A program made the translations under genes and the position numbers. The notes under the pieces were generated by a model. The model ran no database searches. It worked only from the letters and a program-made list of their open reading frames with translations, and was not told where the DNA came from. 64,000 bases of DNA from Sipunculus nudus (Eukaryota > Annelida > Sipuncula > Golfingiida > Sipunculidae): positions 27,965,033 through 28,029,032 of the forward strand of contig CM049309.1 of NCBI GenBank assembly GCA_026874595.1, in the 5' to 3' direction. Below are positions 45,690 to 57,900 of this stretch, one piece after another. How positions within the stretch are numbered: position 1 is the stretch's first letter; each line of letters starts with the position of its first letter.

Positions 45690-46726
45690 TTCTAAATTGC
45701 ATCAACATAAATCTCAAGATAACACCACATCATGTATACAAATTTATATTTATTTTTTTACCACAAAAATATATCTTTAAATTTGCAAAACAATAAATAT
45801 GCTTCATTAACACAACATTGGCATCTTCTGGATTACTCCTTGAATTACTTTTCAAGAAAAGTTTTGGTGGGGAGGGTTGGCGGCGGGGGGGGGGGGGGGG
45901 GGTATAAGAATAAGAATCACTGTACACCTGTCACAGCAGGGGATCTCCCCCAGTGACTGTAACAAATCAGGAACCCTGGCATAGCTGACTTCCAGTAACC
46001 AAGAGTGACTTGCCTGCATCTGGAGAAAGCAAGTGGCCACAATAGAGCCTCAAGAAAAAATCAAATAACAGGCCTAATTTTCAAGCTTTTATTAAATTTC
46101 AGATTTAATCGAATTTAATATGTATGTTTACATTCTGTGAAAATTAAATCGACAGTGGTCAAAGGAAAAAAAAGTACCATGTTCAAAATTGGACAAAATT
46201 TAAGGTACTGATTTTATTTTAATGCTAATAACTTTAAATAAATTACAAAATTCAGTTCTAATTTTGGGTATACAGTTGAATCTTAATTAAACAAAGTTAT
46301 ATACTTGGAAAAAAATCTCTAACTTAATAAATTTTCATGTAATGTGGGCAAATATTTTTCTAATTACACTTAACAGTCTTAATTTCTGGCATGTATATAG
46401 GAAATATATAGGAGAATACTCTTGATAAATATTAGGAAAAACAGATAATTGGTTTTGATATTAGGCAGTCCTGAAGTGTAATAATAGGTTATTAATGGAA
46501 AATTGAGGTTTTTCCATAATATCTCGAAGTGACCCAGTTTCCGGTTTGGTAGGAGATCTTGGGGACATCTAACAGTATGCAGAATTCTGGATTCGTAGAA
46601 CGAACGGTTTCAAAACGTGCCAGTCTAACGGACGGACGGACGGACGGACAGCTAGACAGACGGACGTACGGACGGACAATGGCCACGACTATAGCTCAGA
46701 TGACTTATAGTCTGCTGAGCTAAAAA
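45690..46726 (-). mobile_element. Family A 5' part (minus strand), right flank of the LTR element
   Basis: 45690-46060 matches 25310-25870, including a G18 run (45885-45902). 46130-46726 is the reverse complement of the A 5' half and ends with the A 5' terminus (ctatagctcagatgactt, tctgctgagct, aaaaa) at 46690-46726. A cggacggacggacggac tract is at about 46630-46675. Confidence 0.75.
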
Positions 46727-46729
46727 TGA

Positions 46730-47640
46730 AGCAAAGTATTAGAATTTGAAGTGCTTTAAAGAACAAGAAGGACATGATGCTGGAGACCAATAATAAAAGG
46801 AAGAATAAAAAATTTACAAAGGAATTGAGAAAAAAGCAGAATAGTAAAAGCAGAAGCAGAAGAAGAAACTCATCAGAGTAGGAAAAGAAAGAGGTTTGAG
46901 AAGAAAAGTGAGAAGATTAAGAAGACGAAAAAGCCTGAGGAGAAATAAAAATAAGAACAAGAGGGAGAAGAAGAAGAGGTAGAAATCAAAGAAAAAGAGC
47001 AAGTTTACCCATGAGAAAATTCAAAGAAGATTTTAAAAAATAATAAAGAAAGATGGGAAAAGAAAAAAAGGAGGAGAAACTGAATAGGAAGTAGAGAATA
47101 AAGAAAAAAATAGCAAAAAAAAAAGAGTAAAAGGAGGAAGAAGAAAAAGTAGAACGAGAAAAAGAGTAAGGTTAGTGCCAAAAGAAGGAGGAGGAGAATA
47201 AGGGTATTGAAAAGACGAGCAAGCAGCGGAGCAATAAGAAGAGTTAGTAGTAGGTGAAACAGAAGAAGAATAGTGAAGAAAAGTCTAGGACGAATAAGAA
47301 AAAGAAAAAGGGGAACAAGAGGAAGTATGAGAACATTAGAAAGAGTAAGAGGGAGGAGGATAAGAAGATGTAGAAGAAAGGGGAAAAAGAAGAAGAAATA
47401 AAGAAGAAGACAAGATGAAAAAGAAGTAAGAGAAGAACAGGCAGAGAAAATGAGAAGAAGAGTAAGATTGAGACGGGAAGAATCAGATAAATATCAACAA
47501 ATGTGAGATTAAGAACAAGATGAAAAGGAAGGAGAAGGAGAGGAAGTAGAAAAGGTAAAAGTAGAAGAAGATCACGAAGAAGAATAAAGGGAAGGGCGAG
47601 GAGAAGAGGAAGAAAGTGCACAAAAAACGAGACGAAGAAC
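46730..47640 (+). repeat. 900-bp purine-rich tract
   Basis: Nearly all A and G on the plus strand (aagaagaag, gagaagaag, aaaaag words). The minus-strand frames (46814-47002, 47244-47621) are Phe/Leu/Ser low-complexity shadows. Such tracts can adopt triplex (H-DNA) structure. It starts directly next to a family A 5' end. Confidence 0.9.
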
Positions 47641-47979
47641 CAGTGTAAGAATGGAGATAAGAATGGTCTTTGCTTTACTTATGTGAATAGGGACCAGTCA
47701 GACCAGCTTATTATTATTCACATGCATGCAGGGTTTGCCAGCAATTTGAAGGCAAGGTGTTCTGCTGCGACTTCCAATTTTTTGTTTTTCCAATTTCTAT
47801 TGATTTTATTGTGTCATAAATATGTCATAAATAAATGATCTGAGACGTTCAATCATTTTCAAATGCAGGTAAGTCAACTGTTTGCGTATACAGCAGACAT
47901 TTAGGAGCAAGTTGACCGGTATGTTTAGAAGTATGTATGAATCTTTTTGCTGGCTTCAGTTTTTTTTTTACGGATTGGC

Positions 47980-49345
47980 ATACACTTTGGCTTTAGTTTC
48001 ACGATTTGGAGGCTACCTTGAATCGTGATTTCACAAAACATGACAGCAGCACTTACTGTGAAACCAGTAATTTTCCTCGCAAATAGACTCTAAGTCCTGC
48101 ACAAATCTTGATTTCACAAAACGTTTCCGGTGACCAAAACGTGAATTCGTTTTCCTATAATATTTTTTCACGTTTTGTGTTTAACGGTTTGTAGATAGCC
48201 TTTCACATTAAGAGGCATATTGTTTCACGTTTCGTGAAAAATCAAGATTGAGACTTAAAAATTTAACGGTTTGGGGCTATTTTTCACGATTAGTGCAGAT
48301 TCACGTTTCGAGGCCTAAAATCCTGGATCCGCCCCTGCACTCCGACCCAATTCTATTGTGATAAATATTACCTGTATACACAAAGGAGACAAAGGAGCTA
48401 AAAGGTAGAACTCAAAAGGGTTCTTGGAGGTGGAATGAGTACCCTTTTATAACCCTTTCACACAGCAAACCAGTTTCAAACCTTTTTGAATGCGCTTCAG
48501 AGCGTTCATATGGCAAACCAAAGCGTTTTTAAACCAAGCTAAGGTGGTGGTTTCAAACTGATTTGAAAGCGAATACTTTTATCTGCTTTTCTTAAGTGAC
48601 GTGTGAATGTTCTAGAACGGTTTGGATCCGGTTTCAAGCAGCAATTCGTTCACAGCGAAAGCACGAATGCTTGTGTCAGCATGTTGTTACTTTTTTCCAT
48701 ATGTGAAATGAACAAAACACGCATTGGTGGTAGATGCCTGTGTGAACGCACTAAGCCGGTTTGACTAAACCACGTTGCCCAGATCTGTTTGAACACGTTT
48801 CGTGTTTGAAAGGAATACCGGTATATTAAACGTGTGGTTCTTTCAGGAACCTGCATGCATTCTTTTATTGACCATGCATGTTCCTCGAAGACACTCATTG
48901 AGGGTTTCGAGAGGAAATCTGCAAGGTTGTTCACGGTGGATGGAGCTGTTTGTGGGGCTGTCAAGCCTCAAAACGTGAATCGGGACAAGTCATGAAAAAT
49001 AAGCTCAGACCGTTAAATGTTATAAGTCCAAATCGTGATTTTTTTTTTTTTTATTTTACAAAAAGTTAAATAAGCCTCACACCGTGAAAGGACATGTCCA
49101 AACCGTTAAACAAAACATGAAAAAAAAAATACTTTGATAAATTTGATTCTCACGTTGTGGTCAGCGGCTACGTTTTATGAAATCACGCTTGGTACTACAA
49201 AGGACGTTGTCTCTCATTTCTGGGGAAATCCTGGTATAACGATTAGTGCTACTGTAAATGTTTCGCTTGCGGCTTCCCGAAATCACAGTTTTTAGTTGGC
49301 TGCAAATCGTGAAACTGGAGAACTGAATTCAAACTGTGAACACCA
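47980..49345. mobile_element. Element with long inverted arms (~350 bp each)
   Basis: The left arm (about 47980-48340) and right arm (about 48955-49345) are diverged reverse complements: ttcacgatttg, gatttcacaaaacg, gtttaacggtttg and gattcacgttt blocks appear in inverted order. The left arm's inner edge, read on the minus strand, begins CAGGGGCGGATCCAGGATTT, a hAT-like terminus. The central 615 bp has no recognised domain; the 104-codon minus frame (48650-48964) is unsupported. This is either one fold-back element or two oppositely oriented copies of one MITE. Confidence 0.65.
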
Positions 49346-49491
49346 GTGACCTATGGGCCATAACGAGCAGCTGTCAACAAGCGTAAATGTTTCTTATTCC
49401 TGTATAAGTGCCGGTTTTCACAGTGTTTATTGTGTCATATTCCTGTTTCTGTCTTGGATGGATACACTGCAAAAACTACTGGTTTTTGTAG

Positions 49492-49602
49492 TTTTTAGCT
49501 CAGCTGACTATTAGTACCTTTGAGAAATTAAGGAAAATCCTCATTTTCAATTAAAAACCTATTTTCACACTTCAGGACTGCCTAACATCAAAACCACTTA
49601 CC
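49492..49602 (+). mobile_element. Family A 5' end, internally deleted
   Basis: tttttagctcagctgactat is followed directly by taccttygagaaattaagga, skipping about 170 bp found in other copies. It is cut at 49602 by another repeat. Confidence 0.7.
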
Positions 49603-50115
49603 GTATTTGACGTAATAAGCGCCCCTTCTGTAAGAAGCGCCCCCCCCTCCCCCCCCCCCCCCCTCACCGGATTAGGGAGATCACTTTAAGAAAACCAAGG
49701 GATGAGCTATCTTAACCTCACTTTTCTCCCTCACCAGTATATCATGGGGCAATGTTATGCTTTCATTTCTCCCCGCTAAGCTTAAAAGTTACCGCCAGTT
49801 TTTATTCTATGTCCGTTAGGCTTTATCATCTAATAAAAAAAATAATATTAGTTACACACAACAGAAACAGTGGTCAAGTATGTCATAGTAAACATTGACT
49901 GACTGTGTCCGTGAAGGCCGACCCTGCAGGTGGCTATGCTGATCGGGTGACCTGACTTTAGGTAAGTATGTGGCTGGATGATGCAATGATATATATACTC
50001 ATCGTATTTGTTCGTGTACAGGACGATAAATTTTATCCAAAAAATAGAAGAAGGGCGGCCGTCTTATATACGGGTACAGGTTTTTCAGCGTCCCCAGGGT
50101 CGTTAAGGATAATTT
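49602..50115. mobile_element. Probable DNA-transposon remnant
   Basis: The left edge, ccgtatttgacgtaataagc with gcccc repeats and a C run, and the right-hand gcggccgtcttatatacgggt are roughly inverted and resemble ends of 'ccgtatt..ataagcgcc' type elements. No coding region. Boundaries are approximate. Confidence 0.4.
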
Positions 50116-51700
50116 ACGGCAATCAGCATTATTACGTCGGTCGAACTGGACGCCGTAAATATCGGTGATCATGTCCGTATGGTGGTAATAACTAATATAC
50201 ACTCAATAAAGAACTTAACAATGCTTTGTTTTTTGTTTGAATTTATCGTTTTTACATCAGATTTACATGTGCACATAATTTAATAATTGGTAAGAAAAGG
50301 TTTGCTCTTGCCGCATTGACACAGGAATTTTAACAGAATCAATATAGACACATCCAAGGTTTGCAAACAAAGCCCCCAACTGGCGCACGGGCACTGGGCC
50401 GTAAGGCAGGAAACGCAGCCCAGCTTGACTGTCAGCCATATAATCAGCACAGTTTACCTATATAGTAGCATCACTGTACCTTTGATCAGTATCAAAATAA
50501 AAAAAACACAATAACTTTAATTATCCCAATAAATCAGGCTACACTTAAAACCATTGAAACAAAAGGCACGAGCCTATTTACTGCAACATATCATATTTGG
50601 TTCTTTCAGAGATGACACCGTTGACACTGAGGAAAACATATTGTCCACTTACGAAAACTGTTCCAAATTCTTTACTGATTCATAATTTGTATGGCTTTAA
50701 AACAATAGCCTAATCCCCTTCATCTCCTGGACCAATATATAATAGAAATATCATTAAATCCGTGCCCATTAATCACTAATCACATCTTAATGCCAGTCCA
50801 CATTTCAAACAGGGAAATAATGCACCAAAAACTTCCATATATTATATAACTGATGTGGTATTATTCAAAATAAATGACTGACGTCTTCCCACACTAGCCT
50901 ATAAAAATAAATACCACTAAATAGTACGTACTTCATATGAACCATGACAGAAAATGAATCCTTGCAAATTTTGGTTATATTCTAACTATTATTGTTATTA
51001 TAATGATAATTACCAGAAGAGTAACTATAAAACAATGTAAGAATAGTTTCCTTTGCTGTGTTCTTGTAATCAGTTGAATAGTTATTTAGGGTGTAGTTGT
51101 CGATAAATGCAAAAGTTTGAGTTCGTTTGAAAGAGAAAGCAATTGTGTTGTGTAAATGTTCTCGTTTAAATTGTGGTTAAAAATTTGTGATGTATGATTA
51201 GAATATAAATTAATTAAAACTTAAAGTAAAATTGATTTTTACAGTAAAAAAAATAAAAATATATAAATTTGCTAGGATTGTTCTTTACTGTGTTTTGATA
51301 TTATTGAAATTCATATATTTATTATAATTATTGTTATTATTTTTATTATAATAATAATATTATTATTTTTATTATTAATATTATAATCATAGTTATTATT
51401 ATTATTATTTTATTATTATTATTATTATTTTTATTATTATTATTATCACAAGAATAAGAAACTGTATGATATAAACATTTCACAGTATTTTAAGTGAAGG
51501 AGGTATATATCTGTTACAGATCATGAGTCTCAAATTAACTTAGGTAAATGAGGAATTAATTATATCATATCAGATAAAGCTTCCATGGACATTCTCACCT
51601 TGGATCAGCTGACAGACAGGTCTAAAGACAGATTTACTTTTATAAAGATTTAGAAATAACTCCTGAATAAGGAACCATATTATAATCGTCAGCCCAATTA
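50116..51700. repeat. AT-rich stretch with ATT microsatellite (51318-51446)
   Basis: 51318-51446 is an interrupted (ATT/TTA)n tract. Nothing else is recognised; no supported gene or RNA. Confidence 0.7.
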
Positions 51701-51935
51701 CAACGAAAATCGCTCTTCCTTTTCATTTCATTCTTGCTAGCCAGGCAGATCTATCTGGTTCCTGCAAAGAGAAAGAATAGATTGGTGACCAGTATATTCT
51801 GTGCTTGGTAATACACGTAATTATTCAATGCAACACCAGGTTAATTAGAGGACGCCTTAAACGAATGTGTAATTAAGCGTAACCACACAGTGAGCGGCCC
51901 AGTTCTGTCCCGCATGTCCAAATGTAGTGAAAACC
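51700..51935 (-). pseudogene. Exon-like segment, copy 1 (decayed)
   Basis: On the minus strand, tttctctttgcAG precedes a segment translating as PDRSAWLARMK, then a stop, then GRAIFVV. It is the diverged duplicate of 52225-52440; similarity extends into the upstream flank (tgcttggtaat, gttaatt). The GTAAGT donor seen in copy 2 is absent here. The parent gene is not recognised. Confidence 0.35.
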
Positions 51936-52212
51936 CCAATAATATAAGGTCTCCAAAACAAAATATAAAGATAACAAAACATAATGCATATGTGTGCATT
52001 GGATTACAACGATGTATCAATATAATTAATAAGCAACCTTGTCTTATTCTTTAAAATGTATTCTATGTTCCTCGCAATTAGACGAAAATACAGACATAAA
52101 AACCTTAGACTTTTGTTTTGTGATACACAATTCCATGTGTATTGGTGCCACTTGACAGGTTACAATTTAAGTATAACTCTGGAATAACTTATAAAGCACG
52201 ATATATAAACTT

Positions 52213-52288
52213 ACCTTTTCGTACGAAAATTCCTTTCAAATTCTTTTTCATTTGCTCTCTTGATAGCCAGGCGGATGTATCTTGTCTC
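52213..52288 (-). CDS. Possible internal exon of an unknown gene (copy 2)
   Basis: Read on the minus strand: a cctctttgcAG acceptor, then about 75 bp open in one frame (QDTSAWLSREQMKKNLKGIF), then AAAAG|GTAAGT, a consensus splice donor. The peptide is hydrophilic and belongs to no family I recognise. The duplicated partner 525 bp away keeps SAWL(A/S)R but has lost the frame. No neighbouring exon was identified, so this may be chance or a relic of a spliced gene. Flanks 51936-52212 and 52441-53000 show no other gene; 52740-52960 is somewhat GC-richer. Confidence 0.3.
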
Positions 52289-53009
52289 TGCAAAGAGGAA
52301 TGCATGTGTTAATTAAGTAATGTCTACGCTTGGTAATAATTAGCCCACTATACAATACAGAGTTAATTTGTGAACACCTTCAGTCAATGTGCAATTGGGT
52401 ATGTTTTGTCCCAAGTGTTGAAAATCCCTCTCATTTCTATCATTTGCTGACTAAACTTAAAATAGTAAGGCTTGTGTTCTTTTGCCTAATGCCTAATGTG
52501 CAGTCTGTTGAATTGTTGTTTTGAGAAAATGGCAAAAAACTGTTTGGGAAGAATACTCTCGTTTTCAACGGAAAACAGGAATATCAGCGCAAGTGACAGT
52601 CGTATATTTTCATTATATATTCTATTCTGAATTGGTTTCAATAAACAAAATTGAAAATTTAATAGTTTGTCATGGTGAAAAAGACGAAATTTTCACAAGA
52701 AATGACATCTCAAGAACTGTCAAACAGAAGTAGGCGGAGCTTACTGCTCAGAGTGGCTGGTCAACGGTAATTAGCTATAGGTCATGGGCCACCGCGCAGG
52801 GTCTCGCGTCAGGTGTGAAGTGACTGATAAGCAATGATTACTCCAATCACTATGAGCAAACATTCGAACTGCCTGTGTATCCCCCGCTCACAGTCATACT
52901 TGAACACTGTAGAAACGAACTAACTAGCAGCAACACCTGCTAGTAGCCTACACCGATATCATCCTAAAATGACGACACCTATAGATTACCGAATATTGGT
53001 TTAAACATA

Positions 53010-54067
53010 CTTATTTAACCAGGATTACAAAAATAGCCATTAGGCTAATGCAAATGTTTTCCTGGGAAACATATATACAAACAAAGATTCAGTACAAATA
53101 CATGGTGATGACAAGTAAACATAGTAACACTAACAGTGTAAACAAACATATACGTAAAAAAAAAACCACACACACACACACACATACTCCATATACAAAA
53201 GTGCCTATTACATAGTTACATCAGATCCATTAAAGTATCAGACAGTTTAAATGAAATTACTATCAAAATCAAAATCGTTTTGTGTTCCTTATGTATCTGT
53301 ATACGTGACTAAAGAGTTTAAAATTATCTGTAGTAGTCAGGGAGCTGCTGCCACAAAGTAAAATTCTAACTATTTCTAACTTAGTTTTCCTAGAATAATT
53401 TTCATTTATATGTGGCAATGCAAAACAGCAAAATTCCTGCAAACTAGCAAGAAGTGTGCGTCTCTGTTCAATATAAAGCGGGCAGTCCAAGAAATAATGA
53501 ACAACAGTTTCGTCGGCGAGATCACATTCACAAGTTGGCTTTTCAATTAAGTTGACCTTAAACAGAGTACTGTTTAGGGTGCTGCAGTCAATGCGTAACC
53601 GCGTGTGTAGGATATTATCACGTCGTATACCACTGAAGAAATAATTTGGGGGCTTTTTTGGATAAAACATATCGCACAGTGCGTTTTTAAATGCAGTGGT
53701 AGAAGTAATTGTTCTCACCTTTTCTGGTAAGAAATTCCAAATTTTAACTGCCGTAGGAATAAATGAATGTTGTCCGGCATGGAGTCTGAATACTGGTACT
53801 CTGTACTCGCTGGCATTTCTTAGGTAATACGAGCCTTGTTTGCATTTATAACCGGATAATATCTTTATCAGATAAGGAGGACCCAGGTTCTTTATTATTT
53901 TATAGAAAGTCGTGACAATTTTTACTTTCCTACGTACAGACAATGTAGGCCAACCAAGCCCGTTTAACAGTTGTGTGCTGCTGCACCATCTTGTTGCGCC
54001 AGTGCACAGTAGCATGCCTTTGCGCTGAACACTTATTGAATAGGCATATTTATCATAAGATAAGATA
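53010..54067 (-). mobile_element. CR1/L2-like LINE, 5'-truncated 3' end
   Basis: About 1.06 kb carrying the C-terminal part of a LINE reverse-transcriptase ORF and a short 3' UTR with a CA microsatellite (53166-53187). On the minus strand the last recognisable sequence is taatcctggttaaataag (about 53010-53027), similar in style to CR1/L2 tails. The 5' side is cut where a family B element begins (54068). Confidence 0.8.
53269..54050 (-). CDS. LINE ORF2 C-terminal fragment (partial)
   Basis: Open without stops from the truncation point; the first Met is at 54015 (248 codons to the stop). Recognisable C-terminal LINE features: MLLCTGATRWCSS, LLNGLGWPTLSVRRKVK, FYKIIKNLGPPYL, AVKIWNFLPEKV, a RLRID block and a Cys/His cluster CECDLADETVVHYFLDCPLY. 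The last matches the zinc-binding end of CR1/L2/Jockey-type reverse transcriptases. The endonuclease and catalytic reverse-transcriptase domains lie upstream and are missing. The frame is uninterrupted, so the insertion is fairly recent compared with the LTR element. Confidence 0.85.
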
Positions 54068-54945
54068 TTTTTAGCGAACCTGTGAGCTTATGCCATGGTG
54101 TGGCGTCGGCCGTCGTCCGCCGTCTGTACGTTAACCCATACTATCTTGAAAACGGCAAGAGTTAGCATCACGAAATTTTATGCAAAAAATTAGTCATGTA
54201 AAAAACTCTGTTGGATTTTGCTCATTTTTGGCTAACTGCATTTTCTTAGATTTTATAGTGAAAAAGCTAAAAAAACGTTTAAAATCTTCTTCTCTGAAAC
54301 TGTTCAGCCAAATTGTCCAATATTTCACAGAAATGATTCCTGAAACAATCTCTCTCAAATTTATTCGAATGGTTTAAGTTCGGTGAATTTTGGCCGAGTT
54401 AGAGGAAGTTGAACTTAGTCATCTGTCCAAAAGAGCATACTAAAATTACAATCTCAGAAACGGCTGGTGCTATCATCACCAAATTTCATGCCAATGTTGG
54501 TCACATAAGTCATATCTGAAATTGAGGTATTGGTGGCGCCACCTGCATCGGCCTTTTTTGCACGGGGGGCATCAGTGCCTGTATCATACTGACGGCTACA
54601 AAAAAAACTTCTTCTCTGAAACCATATATGGCCAAATTGTTTAATATCGCACAGGAATGATCCTAGGGTAGTGCTTTTTGAAGTTTGTTCAAATGGTCTC
54701 AGTTCAGTGGGAAGCTGAATTAAATCATATGCCATAACAGCCCATTTTAGCTCAGTGGCTACAAAGAGCTTCTTCTCAAAAACCACTAGGCCAAATTCCT
54801 AAATCTCACACATTAATTATTCTTAGATGTTGATAATTCAAGATTGTTCAAATGGTTTTGATTTAGTGATTTTTGGCTGAGTTATGGGAAGCTTAACTTA
54901 GCCATTTGCTGTATTTTCCCATATGACTTATAAACCTGCAAAACG
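54068..54945 (+). mobile_element. Family B 5' part
   Basis: Starts TTTTTAGCGAACCTGTGAGC at 54068 and matches 690-1400 and 14620-15120, with GGTGGCGCCACCT at 54532. It is interrupted at 54946 by a family A element and seems to continue at 58159-58610 (ttttggctgaattataaag against ttttggctgagttatggga). Confidence 0.75.
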
Positions 54946-57900
54946 TTTTTAGCTCAGCTGACTATAAGTCATCTGAGCTATAGTCGTGGTCCATTGTCCG
55001 TCGTCCGTCCGTCTGTCTGTCCGTCCGTCTGTCCGTCTGGATGTCCATCCGTAAGACTGGCACGTTTCGACACCGTTGGATCTACGAATCTGAAATTCGG
55101 CATACTGTTAGATGTCCCCAAAATCTCCTACCATGCCGAAAATTGGGTCAATAGGACTTCGTACCTTCGAGATATTAAGGAAAAACCTCAATTTTTTATT
55201 AGAAATCTATTTTCACACTTCAGGACTGCCTAATATCAAAACCACTCATCTGGTTTTCTTCATATTTACCATAAATATTCCTCTATATAGTTCCTATGTA
55301 CATGCCAGATATTAAGTCAGTATTATATAATTGAAAAAAGTTATGGGCCCAAACATAATAGACTTTGTAAAAAAATCAGGAAGATATTTGGTCACTTAAG
55401 ACCAAAAGTGTTAAAGGTAGGGACTTTTTTCCAGTAATACAACTTTAATTAATCAAAATTTAATTGTATACCAAAAATTAGATCAAAATCTATTAAATTT
55501 TTTTAAATATTGGCAAAAATATAAAATTGGTACCTTAAATTTTGCCCAACTTTGGCCACGGCACGTTTTTTTCCTGTAAGTACTGTGGATTTAATTTTCA
55601 CAGCATGTATACACAAGGATTTAATCTGTTAAAATCTTAAATTTGAAAATAAAAGCTGCAAAATTAGGCTAGTTATTGAATTTTTTTGGAGGCTCTTGTT
55701 GTATTCCCTTACATTGTCAAGCAGTCCACTTTGATGACTGTAGGTCATTCAGTGCACATCTCTATGATCCCCAAGCTGTTGGCATAATTTTATATGTCCC
55801 CAAAATCTCCTACCATACCGAAAATTGGGTCATTAGGACTTCGTTCCTTCGAGATATTAAGGAAAAAAACTCCGTTTTCCATAAAAAAAGCCATTGTTAC
55901 ACTTCAAGGCTGCCTAATATCAAAACCACTGATCTGTTTTTGATCGTATTAAGTATTCACATTCTTTCATACATTTTCTATAAACATACAAAAAATTAGG
56001 TCAGTATTGGGTATTATTTTGAAGTTATGGGCCAAAACATAATGCAATTTTTTAAAAAATCAGGAAATATATTTACTCACCTAACATGAGAATTGCTGAA
56101 CCTAGAGACTTTTTTTCAGGAATATAACTTTATATAATCAAGATTCAATTGTTTACCCAAAATTAGATCTGAATTTTGCAAATTTTTCAAGTTATTAGCA
56201 TAAATAAAAAATCAATACCTTAAATTTTGTCAAACTTTAGCACTGTTGATTTCACAGCATATATACATAAGGATTAAATCTTTTAAAATCTGAAATTTCA
56301 AAGAAATTGATTGGAAAGAATAGCTTTTATTCATGTTTTCATACACCATGTCAAGTGTTGTTTACATCTAGCCCACCTAGTAGTACAGCCTTCACTTGCA
56401 TTATGTAACCCACCCCAGGCAGCTTGCCTTGGGTCAGCTTGGCCACTACCGGCAGGCTTCCCCTCTGCCCTGCACTCCCCCCCCCCCCCCAGATGGTGCA
56501 TAAACTAGTTGAATGTTATTATTTTCTGTATTTGATTCATTCTTATTCTAGGCTATGCTACATTTTAGATTTTGTATTGTACCACCAGGGTTACAATGAT
56601 TAAAGTGTACATTTAATTGTGTCCACAAAGTGGTGTATTGCTATGAAAGTGTGGATGTTCATGAGATAAGTAATTCCTTACTTCAGAAGAGTAAAAACTT
56701 CACCAGGTGTGAAATTGACTATTAATTCCAGTAATAAATTAAAACTGGGATAGTAATTAGCACAATGATATTGTTTGTCCGTCATTCAGTGTGTATACTT
56801 TATTTGAAAAGATGTTTTATTTTATCAAATTTACTGAATCTTTTATTTTATTTTGGTGAATAAAATTAAGCATGTACTGAAAACTCCAATGTGCAAAACT
56901 TTTTAATAGTGATTCAAGGAATATTCTTGTAGATGCCATGTTGTGGCATTATATTCTTTTAAATTCAGTTTAAACATTTATGATTTAAAAATAATAAAAT
57001 ATATGTGTATGCATAATATGACCCAATATGAGCTACACTCTGGATACTTTTGCAACAATTCTAATATTTTAACTTATAGTTTCATTTTTTTACTCTGTAT
57101 ATATAATGATTGCAACTTTTGCAACAATTCTAATATTTTAACTTATATTTTCAGGTTTTTTTATTAAAAATTTATAAACCTGTAAATAAAAAATGATTCA
57201 GATAAAAATTTCTTAATGGAAAAGTGGATATGCTTAAAAAAATAGGATTATATATAAACTTAAATGCATTATTCCCTTGAAAGTGAAATAAAGGTATTAG
57301 TCCATTCTGTCCACTTGCCTGTCCATCTGTAAATTTTCATATGCATCACAGTATCTTAAAACTTGTACTGTTTTTCTTCATGACAGTCTTGTCAGAGTAT
57401 TAGTTTGCAATCATATATTTAGAACCTTACTATAACCAAGTAGGAGGGCCCCTTTCCTCTTAGCTTTTCATATACTTATATAAATGAAAAACATTACAAT
57501 AGAATATTTCTACACCCACCTTCGTGCTGCCCTCACTTTTCCCTTCTCCGAACCCCATCCCAAAGTCAGCCTCAGTAAGCAAGAACAAGATGAATCCGAT
57601 ATATTCATACTTTAATATTTTGTATAACTATTCGTCCATAGGTACCTATTTACATGCCAGAAATTATGTCAATATTGTGTAATATGTAGACATAGTGGGC
57701 ATCACAATAATGTACCTTGTCAAGACTAAAGAGATATTGTGTCATACAGTCACAAATTCATAAATCACTTCATCAGCATAGTTAATCATAACATCACATC
57801 TGTCAAATTGAAAGCTTGCAGACTACCATACACTTTAGATCCTTCAACAAATAGCCTTATCATCATTCTACTACTGCTTATTACTGCTGTCATTGCATTC

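Noticed and set aside
47244-47621. 125-codon minus-strand frame
   Set aside because: Low-complexity Phe/Leu/Ser translation of the complement of a purine tract.
48650-48964. 104-codon minus-strand frame between inverted arms
   Set aside because: No domain, no ATG context support, and it overlaps the edge of the right inverted arm; kept only as part of the element.
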